A DNA stretch of 64,000 bases from an archaeon GW2011_AR18 (GTDB lineage: Archaea > Nanobdellota > Nanobdellia > SCGC-AAA011-G17 > GW2011-AR18): NCBI GenBank assembly GCA_000806155.1, contig JWKX01000007.1, positions 1 to 64,000 of the forward strand, read 5' to 3'. The notes under the pieces were generated by a model, which had not been told where the DNA came from, ran no database searches, and saw only the letters and a program-made list of their open reading frames with translations. Below, in pieces: positions 7,626 to 15,383 of this stretch. Both the position numbers and the translations under genes were made by a program. Every line of letters begins with the position of its first letter. The stretch's first letter is position 1.

Positions 7626-8762
7626 TTATCTCTTTTGGTGTTTTTCTTGTAAATATGATTTTCTTAGATTTTTCATTAAGTTTTGTATAAAATATAGATT
7701 ATGTATGCTTCCATATCTCTCTTTTATTGGTTCATGTGTTCTGTACAAGTGATGTAAGAATGCTTTGCTGTAATTTTTACATACAGGACATTTACAGTTT
7801 TCATCTAGTGGTTCCTCTTCATCTCTGTACATTGCTTTTTCTATATTGATCTTTCCTTTACTAGTAAATATTCCTCCATGTCTTGCATTCATTGTTGGAA
7901 ATCTTGAATCAAATGCATCTACTCCTAATTCTACAGATGTTACTATATCTTCCGGGCTTCCAACTCCCATTAAATATCTTGGTTTTTCTTTATCTAAATG
8001 TTTTGTACTGAATTTTATTGTATTATACATTATTTCTCTTCCTTCTCCTATTCCTAATCCTCCTAATGCTATCCCATCGAAGTCTAGTTTATTTATGAAT
8101 TTGCAGCTTTTCTCTCTTAATTCTTTAAAAGTTCCACCCTGGCATATTCCAAATAATAATTGTTTCTTATCACTATGTGATTTTACACAACGTTCTGCCC
8201 ATAAATGTGTTATTCTTGTACATTCCGCAATATATTCCTCATTATTTCCGTAATGTGGTACATAATCTAGTGCCATTGCAACATCTGATCCTATGGCTTT
8301 CTCTATTTCCATTATATCTTCAGGAGTAAAGAATTTTATACTTCCATCATATGGGTTTTTGAAATGTACTCCTTTTTCATCTGCTTTATGTAAGAATGCT
8401 TTGCTTAATATCTGGAATCCTCCTGAATCTGTGAATATTGTCTTATCCCATTTCATGAACCTGTGTATCCCATTAAATTTTTGTAGAATATCTAATCCAG
8501 GTTTTAAGTGTAATACAAATGCATTTGCAATTATTGCCTCTGTTCCTATCTCTTCTAGATCTTTAGGGCTTACAGCTTTTGGAGTTCCTTTTGTTGCTAT
8601 TGGCATGAAGAAAGGAGTTTTTACTATTCCATGTCTTGTTTTTAGTGTTCCTGCTCTTGCCTCTTTATCTTGTGAACTTATCTTGAACATATTATTGAGA
8701 AATATTGCTCTAATTATAAAAGTAATCTTTTTATAAGCATTAAACATAATTAAATTATGCAA
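7626..8762 (-). CDS. tgt: tRNA-guanine transglycosylase, bacterial (queuine)-type
   Basis: TPFFMPIATKGTPKAV, TDSGGFQIL, MGVGSPEDI, FPTMNARHGGIFT, and zinc motif CKCPVC...H. Confidence 0.8.
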   Translation of the reverse strand: MHNLIMFNAYKKITFIIRAIFLNNMFKISSQDKEARAGTLKTRHGIVKTPFFMPIATKGTPKAVSPKDLEEIGTEAIIANAFVLHLKPGLDILQKFNGIHRFMKWDKTIFTDSGGFQILSKAFLHKADEKGVHFKNPYDGSIKFFTPEDIMEIEKAIGSDVAMALDYVPHYGNNEEYIAECTRITHLWAERCVKSHSDKKQLLFGICQGGTFKELREKSCKFINKLDFDGIALGGLGIGEGREIMYNTIKFSTKHLDKEKPRYLMGVGSPEDIVTSVELGVDAFDSRFPTMNARHGGIFTSKGKINIEKAMYRDEEEPLDENCKCPVCKNYSKAFLHHLYRTHEPIKERYGSIHNLYFIQNLMKNLRKSYLQEKHQKR

Positions 8763-9521
8763 AAAGCTGTCGAATTCAAGAATAGTGATGGTTTAACTTT
8801 AAGAGGATTTGTTTACGAACCTAAAAAATATGATACAGCAATTGTTTTTCTTCATGGTTTTCCTGCAAATTGTAAATATATTGTAGCTTCTAATATGGGT
8901 AATTATCTGGAAAGATTAGGTTATTTATTTCTTTGTTTTGATTTTAATGGAACAGATACATCTGATGGTAAATTTGAAGATAAACTAATGAGTAAAGAAG
9001 TTAAAGATGTTAAGTATGCTATTGATTTTCTTTCTAAGAATTATAAATTCAATAAATTAATCATTATTGGTCATTCAACAGGTGCTATTGATGCTGCATT
9101 ATATTCTTACAAAGATAAAAGAGTTGATAAATTAATATTGTTAGGTGGTGTTGGAAATTTAAAACAGGCCGTAAGATATGATTTTTCTGATGAAGATGTT
9201 CATGATTTCAAGACTAAAGATTATATAATCTACAAGAATAAAAATCATTGGACTTATAATAAGAAATTAAAAAGATCATTTTATGATGAGTTTTTTACAT
9301 TAGATGTTCTAGGTTCATTGCATAAATTTAAAAAACCTGTTTTAATAATTCATGGAAGTAAGGATGAATCAGTTCCTGTGGAAAAAGATCCTCAAGAGTT
9401 ATACTCTGCAGCCAATGAACCTAAGAAATTAATAATAATTAATGGGGCTGATCATAAATTTTCAAAATTAAGACAAGGATTAAAAGTTTTATATTACATT
9501 AATAAATTTATTAAAAATTAA
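8757..9521 (+). CDS. Alpha/beta hydrolase
   Basis: FLHGFPAN, GHSTGA, HGSKDESVP, DHKF motifs. Confidence 0.8.
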   Translation: MQKAVEFKNSDGLTLRGFVYEPKKYDTAIVFLHGFPANCKYIVASNMGNYLERLGYLFLCFDFNGTDTSDGKFEDKLMSKEVKDVKYAIDFLSKNYKFNKLIIIGHSTGAIDAALYSYKDKRVDKLILLGGVGNLKQAVRYDFSDEDVHDFKTKDYIIYKNKNHWTYNKKLKRSFYDEFFTLDVLGSLHKFKKPVLIIHGSKDESVPVEKDPQELYSAANEPKKLIIINGADHKFSKLRQGLKVLYYINKFIKN

Positions 9522-9581
9522 TTATTAACAATAGTTTATTTTTTACAAACATTTATAACGTAGATTTAATATAAAATATTT

Positions 9582-10115
9582 ATGACTTTAGTAACTAACG
9601 TTTCATGGTTGTTGTCTTTTTTGACTTTAATAGGTAATATCTTAATTTTAATCTTTTTATTAGTCTTAATTTTCTCTAAAAATAAATTCTTAAAATTAAA
9701 GAACTTCATTGGTAAGAATGCTTTGTTCTTTGCTTTTATTGTATCATTTATTGCTACTGCAGGAAGTTTATTTTACTCAGAGATTGCTAAATATGATCCA
9801 TGTAAACTATGTTGGTATCAAAGAATTTTCATGTATCCTCAGGTTTTATTATTAGGTATTGCTATGTTCAAGAAAGATCATAAAATTTCAAATTATATTA
9901 TACCTATGTCTATTATTGGTGGTTTGATTGCTGCTTATCATTATCTTGTACAGATTGAGTTATTTGCTCCTCCTGCATGTTCTGCTGTTGGTTATTCTGT
10001 ATCTTGTGCAACTAAGTTTGTTATGTCTTATGGTTATATCACAATCCCTATGATGTCATTGACTGCTTTTATTCTAATTATATTGTGCATGTTATGTTTA
10101 AGATATAAGAAATGA
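9582..10115 (+). CDS. DsbB-family disulfide oxidoreductase
   Basis: Multi-TM with DPCKLCWYQR and PPACSAVGYSVSCA. Confidence 0.75.
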   Translation: MTLVTNVSWLLSFLTLIGNILILIFLLVLIFSKNKFLKLKNFIGKNALFFAFIVSFIATAGSLFYSEIAKYDPCKLCWYQRIFMYPQVLLLGIAMFKKDHKISNYIIPMSIIGGLIAAYHYLVQIELFAPPACSAVGYSVSCATKFVMSYGYITIPMMSLTAFILIILCMLCLRYKK

Positions 10116-10129
10116 ATTAATATACAGAG

Positions 10130-10420
10130 AATTGAACTATCGACAAAATGTCGATGACTGAAATTATAATCTATTTGAAGTGTCCGGAAATATAGGACAG
10201 TTGAGAAATACTTAGGATTAATATTGAAAAACTAAGGATAGAGAGGGGTAAATTGCCACCAACCTAAGATTATATTATATAATATCAGTATTTTATTACA
10301 ATTAGATATGATAAAGAATTGAAGTAGTTACATTTTGTAACCAGTTGAAATTAATAGTCTAAATTTAATTATTTTAAAACTGAGGATAGGTACAAGTTGT
10401 ACATAACCATTATTTTGTAT
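10130..10420 (+). ncRNA. Candidate structured non-coding region with repeated hairpin units
   Basis: TTGAA-[hairpin]-GTTGA-type units at ~10132, 10175 and 10319 with different stems but similar flanks; second hairpins follow AAAACTRAGGATAG. Confidence 0.3.
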
Positions 10421-10520
10421 AACAATGTCAATCTCTAAAAATGCATTTTATTGATATTTGGCCACTGGACACGACACGGACGCCCGCCAGGTTTATAACT
10501 TATATTATATATTATAAATA

Positions 10521-11291
10521 ATGCTATCAAATGATGAAAGAGAGAATATTATACTGCTATTGAAATTAGGGTATAGTATAAATGAAATAAACAAGATTAC
10601 TCATAAGAGCAAAGGCACAATCTATACTTATTATAAAAAATTATTTGGTAAGAAAATTAAAGATGTATCAATAAATGAAGCAGATGACGAATTTATAGGG
10701 GAATTAGTGGGTTTATTTGTTGGTGATGGTAATGCATATCATAATAAAAAAGAAGGGAAATATATGATAAGATTCTTTTTTAACTGTAATGACTTATCGC
10801 ATAATTCTCAGCTTGTTGAGTTTTTCAGTAAAAATTTTGAAAAAAGTCCTAATATCTACAAAGAAGAGAATGTTTTAATTTTTACTTATATTTCTAAAAA
10901 ACTTTTTAAATTTCTATTAAACTTTGTAGTTTGGGATATTTCTGTTGATATATTGGGAAGAAATAGAAAAAGTAGAACAATATATCTTAAACCTAGAGAT
11001 TATTCTTTAAACTTTAAAATAGGGTTTCTTAGAGGTTTTATGGATAGTGATGGACATATCTCAAATAAAAAGATACAATTCTCATCTGCTTCACAAAGAA
11101 TTATGGACAAAACAATGAGTTTTTTATTGGAATGTGGATTTATAGATATGAATTACTATTTTTATGAAGAAAAGAGAAAAAATAGAGTTGGTATGTACCA
11201 TATTGCACTTAATAAATCAGAAAGAATGAACTTTTTTAGAAGGGTTCAGCCAAGAAATCTTAGAAAATTAAATGCACCAGCCGGGATTTGA
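10521..11291 (+). CDS. LAGLIDADG homing endonuclease, free-standing, N-terminal HTH
   Basis: LVGLFVGDGNAY and GFLRGFMDSDGHIS motifs. Confidence 0.8.
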   Translation: MLSNDERENIILLLKLGYSINEINKITHKSKGTIYTYYKKLFGKKIKDVSINEADDEFIGELVGLFVGDGNAYHNKKEGKYMIRFFFNCNDLSHNSQLVEFFSKNFEKSPNIYKEENVLIFTYISKKLFKFLLNFVVWDISVDILGRNRKSRTIYLKPRDYSLNFKIGFLRGFMDSDGHISNKKIQFSSASQRIMDKTMSFLLECGFIDMNYYFYEEKRKNRVGMYHIALNKSERMNFFRRVQPRNLRKLNAPAGI

Positions 11292-11388
11292 ATATCCGAA
11301 CATTAAGTTTAAACTTAACATCTCCCGGATCAAGAGCTTACCTCTCTATAATGGAAGGCTCTAATGCTAACCATTACACCACTGGTGC
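11274..11388 (-). tRNA. tRNA-Gly(TCC) with two introns (T-arm 11293-11323, anticodon loop 11339-11351)
   Basis: GCACCAG/CTGGTGC acceptor; anticodon stem AGAGC/GCTCT, loop CTTCCA[13 nt]A; CCGGG[31 nt]TTCAAATCCCGG. Confidence 0.85.
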
Positions 11389-11425
11389 TTAATTTTGGTT
11401 ATTAAAGTTTAAATTATAAACCTTT

Positions 11426-11923
11426 CTATTGATATTTAACAATATAACTAACCTCAACAAGTCCGCTGTCATAATGTTTTGTTTGTACTAGTTCTAGTTT
11501 TATCTTGTTTTTTATATCTTTGAAAAGTTCTTTTCCTTTGCCTAGTATTAATGGGTGTATGAATATTCTCATCTCATCTATTAGATTATTATTTAGTAAT
11601 ATACTTACTATCTCGCTTCCTCCAACTAACCATATATCTTTTCCTTTTTGTTTTTTTATTTCTTTAACAAATTGTATTGGTGTTTGTATATATTCAACAT
11701 TTTTCTTTTTGCTGAATACAATTATTTTCTTTTCTTTGAATGGTTCTTTTTCTAATTTTAATGATATATCATATGTTTTTCTTCCCATGATTACTGTATC
11801 TATAGAATTATAGAATGCTTTATATCCGTAATCTTGATCATGGAATAACCAGTCTATTTCATCATTTTGTCCAGATATGAATCCATCAAGGCTTGTTGCT
11901 ATGAATAATATTATTTTTCTCAT
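11426..11923 (-). CDS. Dihydrofolate reductase family (RibD C-terminal domain-like)
   Basis: IATSLDGFISG, VIMGRKTYD, WLVGGSEI motifs. Confidence 0.75.
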   Translation of the reverse strand: MRKIILFIATSLDGFISGQNDEIDWLFHDQDYGYKAFYNSIDTVIMGRKTYDISLKLEKEPFKEKKIIVFSKKKNVEYIQTPIQFVKEIKKQKGKDIWLVGGSEIVSILLNNNLIDEMRIFIHPLILGKGKELFKDIKNKIKLELVQTKHYDSGLVEVSYIVKYQ

Positions 11924-11996
11924 ATTTCTAATAAGTAGTTTATGTTTATATGATTTTTCACAAACCTTAATAAATCATTATATTATAGAATACTTT

Positions 11997-14582
11997 ATGT
12001 TCTATAAGTTATCTGTAAAAGAGGTTCTTAGTGAGTTGCACTCTTCTATTGATGGTCTCTCTGATTCTGAAGCTAAGAATAGACTATTAAAATTTGGAAG
12101 GAATGAAATTATTAATATTAAAAGATTCTCTATACTGAAATTATTTATCTCCCAGTTCCAGAATTTTATTGTATATATTCTTCTTGGTGCTGTTCTTTTA
12201 TCATTGGTTTTTTCTGAATATAATGATGCTGTTGTTATTGGTATTGTTGTAATAATAAACACTTTATTAGGTTTTTTTCAGGAATTTAAGGCTGAGAAAG
12301 CTATCGAATCTTTGAGAAAACTCTCCTCTCCTATGGCTCTTGTCATTCGTAATAATAAACAGATTAAAATTAGTTCTAGTGATATTGTTCCTGGTGATAT
12401 TATCATTATTAGTGAAGGCTCTTTGATCCCTGCTGATGCTAGGATTATTGAATCTGTCTCTATTCTTATGAATGAATCCTCTCTTACTGGTGAGTCTCTT
12501 CCTGTTTCTAAGGATATTCATTCAATCACTAAAGAATGTATCATATCTGACCGTAAGAATATGGTTTTTCTTGGCTCTTCATGTGTTAATGGTCATGGCA
12601 AGGCTATTGTAGTCTCTACTGGTTTTAACACTGAGTTAGGTAAGATTGCTAAAGATATTCAAAAACCTGGCGAGAAATATACTCCTTTGCAGAAGCAGAT
12701 ATCTAAATTAGGAGTTTCTATAACACTTGGTGTATTATTTATTATAATAATTATTTTCTTATTGGATATTCTATCTGGTGATTATTTATTGAATGCTTTT
12801 TTCACATCTCTTGCTTTGGCTGTTGCTGCTATTCCTGAGGGTCTGCCTGCTGTTATTACTATCACTCTAGCTCTCTCTACTCAGGTGATGCTTAAAAAAA
12901 ATGTTCTTATAAGGAAATTATCCTCTGTTGAGACTCTTGGTTCCACTAATGTTATATGTACAGATAAGACTGGCACTTTGACTAAGAATGAGATGACTGT
13001 TTCTAAAGTTTTCACTGATAATAAATTATTGGATGTTTCAGGTTCTGGTTACTCTATTTCTGGTAAGATTTTATTTAATAATAAGGATTATAATGTTAAA
13101 TATCTTGAAAATTTTTTGACTGTATGTTTTAATTGTAATAATTCCTCTCTTGAATTTGATTCTGATCCTACTGAGAAAGCTTTGATTGTATTATCTAAGA
13201 AAGCAGGTTTTGATAAGTCTTATTCTAGGATTAATGAAATTCCTTTTAGTTCAGAATCTAAGTTCATGCTTACTGTTAATGATATAAACAATCATGATAT
13301 CTCTTTGATAAAAGGTGCTCCTGAAGTTGTTTTATCTAAATGTAAGTTCATTGAAGTTGATAATAAAATTAAGAGTCTATCTTCTAATGATCTTAAAAAT
13401 TTAATGAAAGTCTATGATTCCATGGCTTCTGATGCTCTTCGTGTCTTGGCTTTAGCTTATTCTAAGAGCTCTAAAGATTTTATTTTTGTTGGTTTTGCTG
13501 GAATGATTGATCCCCCTCGTGATGAAGTTAAAGATTCTATTCTTGAGTGTAATACTGCTGGTATTCGTGTTGTCATGATTACTGGTGATTATGAACTTAC
13601 TGCTAAGGCTATAGGTTCTATGGTTGGGATTAAAGGTAATATTATTAATGGCAAAACTCTTGAGTCTATGACTATTAATGATTTAGAAAAAGTTGTTGAT
13701 AAAGTCTCTATTTATGCTCGTGTCAATCCTGAACATAAAGTTAAGATTTTGCAGGCTTTAAAGAATAAAGGTTATATTGTTGCAATGACTGGTGATGGTG
13801 TTAATGATGCTCTTGCTCTTAAGAGGGCTGATATTGGCATCTCTGTAGGTTCTGGCACTGATGTTGCTAAGCAGGCTTCTGATATGGTTTTATTGGATGA
13901 TAATTTTACTTCTATTGTTGCAGCTGTCAAGGAAGGTCGTGGTATTTATTCTAATCTTAAAAAGTTTATAAAGTTTTTATTCTCTACAAATCTTGCTGAA
14001 GTATTAATAATATTAGTATCTATTCTCTTAGGTATTCCTTTGCCTTTGATTGCTATTCAGATTCTTGTTGTTAATCTTTTGACAGATTCTCTTCCTGCTC
14101 TTGCTCTTGGTGTTGATCCTGTTAACCACTCAGTTATGAAATCACCTCCTAGGAAATTGGATGAGAAGATTATTTCTAAAAGAGATATTCCTAGTTTGTT
14201 ATTTGAAAGTTTTATTATTGCATTTAGTGTTCTTGCTATGTTCTTTATTTATTATAAATCTAATTCATTAATCTATGCTCAGACTATTGCTTTCTCTGTT
14301 CTAGTATTTGCTGAATTGTTTAATTCATTGAATTATAGGATAGGCGATTCCTCTGTATTTAGTCTTGATACATTTAGGAATAAATCTTTATTATTAGCTA
14401 TTTTTCTCTCTGTGATAATACAATTATCTATAATATATATGTTTAATTCATTATTCAGTACAGTTCCACTATTGTTATCAGATATACTATTGGTTGTTCT
14501 AGTATCTAGTATTGTATTGTTTATTAAAGAGCCTTTAAAGTTATTTTATAGAATTTATTTTAGATCAGATAAAACTTTTTAA
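11997..14582 (+). CDS. Cation-transporting P-type ATPase (P2, Ca2+-type)
   Basis: DKTGTLTKNEM, TGES, MITGDYELTAKAIG, TGDGVNDALALKRADIGI; start likely 11997 rather than 11877. Confidence 0.9.
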   Translation: MFYKLSVKEVLSELHSSIDGLSDSEAKNRLLKFGRNEIINIKRFSILKLFISQFQNFIVYILLGAVLLSLVFSEYNDAVVIGIVVIINTLLGFFQEFKAEKAIESLRKLSSPMALVIRNNKQIKISSSDIVPGDIIIISEGSLIPADARIIESVSILMNESSLTGESLPVSKDIHSITKECIISDRKNMVFLGSSCVNGHGKAIVVSTGFNTELGKIAKDIQKPGEKYTPLQKQISKLGVSITLGVLFIIIIIFLLDILSGDYLLNAFFTSLALAVAAIPEGLPAVITITLALSTQVMLKKNVLIRKLSSVETLGSTNVICTDKTGTLTKNEMTVSKVFTDNKLLDVSGSGYSISGKILFNNKDYNVKYLENFLTVCFNCNNSSLEFDSDPTEKALIVLSKKAGFDKSYSRINEIPFSSESKFMLTVNDINNHDISLIKGAPEVVLSKCKFIEVDNKIKSLSSNDLKNLMKVYDSMASDALRVLALAYSKSSKDFIFVGFAGMIDPPRDEVKDSILECNTAGIRVVMITGDYELTAKAIGSMVGIKGNIINGKTLESMTINDLEKVVDKVSIYARVNPEHKVKILQALKNKGYIVAMTGDGVNDALALKRADIGISVGSGTDVAKQASDMVLLDDNFTSIVAAVKEGRGIYSNLKKFIKFLFSTNLAEVLIILVSILLGIPLPLIAIQILVVNLLTDSLPALALGVDPVNHSVMKSPPRKLDEKIISKRDIPSLLFESFIIAFSVLAMFFIYYKSNSLIYAQTIAFSVLVFAELFNSLNYRIGDSSVFSLDTFRNKSLLLAIFLSVIIQLSIIYMFNSLFSTVPLLLSDILLVVLVSSIVLFIKEPLKLFYRIYFRSDKTF

Positions 14583-14604
14583 ACTAGTATAAAGAAGTAT
14601 TTTT

Positions 14605-15381
14605 ATGGATTTTCAACCTATTGTTCTTCATGGTTTTGATGGCAGGGAAGAAGAGTTAGGCAGGATAAAAAGATATATCCATGAAAAAACTCCTGTAATG
14701 TATTATAGGACAACAGATATTATTCATTCTAGGAGAGTTCTCTGGCATCTTGAAGAAGCTCTTTCAGACATTGTATTAATTTATGAAAAAAAATTTGATG
14801 TTGACTTTGCAAGAACTTTGGCTTTGGTTCATGATGATGTTGAGATTATAACAGGAGATGTTCAACTTCGTGATAAAGAAAAAATGACTAAAAAAGAACT
14901 TGAGTCATTAGCAAAGAGAGAGCGTGAAGCTATTCCTAAAATTGTCGAGATGTATTCTGCAATAGCTAATGGTTATGATTATGAGGTTTTGCTTTATGCA
15001 GCTAAGGATAAGACTAGACTGGAAGCGCAGTTTGTCTCATTTTTCGATAAGTTTGATGGTGCTGGTGAAGCTTGGCACGAATTATGGGCTGGTAATAATT
15101 ATTTTTTAACTCCTGCAGGTGGATCTGATGGAGATAAGGGATATATTAGAAGATTGGGTGAATTTGTAGTGAAATATCCAGATATGGTTAAATTTTTTCA
15201 AACATTTCTAGATTATCTTCCTAAACCTTTTGATTTTAATAATGTAGCTGAACATGGAAAACTTCACACAGCAGAATCATTACAAGAAAATAGTGGATAT
15301 GCTCCTTATGAAAGGTGGAAAAGGACAATAATTAAAAGAGAAGGAATTGATAATCTTATAACACAATTAGAATTTGAATAG
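14605..15381 (+). CDS. HD-domain phosphohydrolase
   Basis: HSRRVLWHL...ALVHDDVEIITGD...KDKTRLEAQ. Confidence 0.65.
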   Translation: MDFQPIVLHGFDGREEELGRIKRYIHEKTPVMYYRTTDIIHSRRVLWHLEEALSDIVLIYEKKFDVDFARTLALVHDDVEIITGDVQLRDKEKMTKKELESLAKREREAIPKIVEMYSAIANGYDYEVLLYAAKDKTRLEAQFVSFFDKFDGAGEAWHELWAGNNYFLTPAGGSDGDKGYIRRLGEFVVKYPDMVKFFQTFLDYLPKPFDFNNVAEHGKLHTAESLQENSGYAPYERWKRTIIKREGIDNLITQLEFE

Positions 15382-15383
15382 TT

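Noticed and set aside
10460-10491. GCCACTGG resembling part of a cobalamin riboswitch (tempting, as a B12-dependent RNR is present)
   Set aside because: Only one short box matches, no other conserved element was found, and the downstream gene is a homing endonuclease.
11877-11996. Annotated N-terminal extension of the P-type ATPase
   Set aside because: Overlaps the divergent DHFR-like gene; the natural start is MFYKLSVKEV at 11997.
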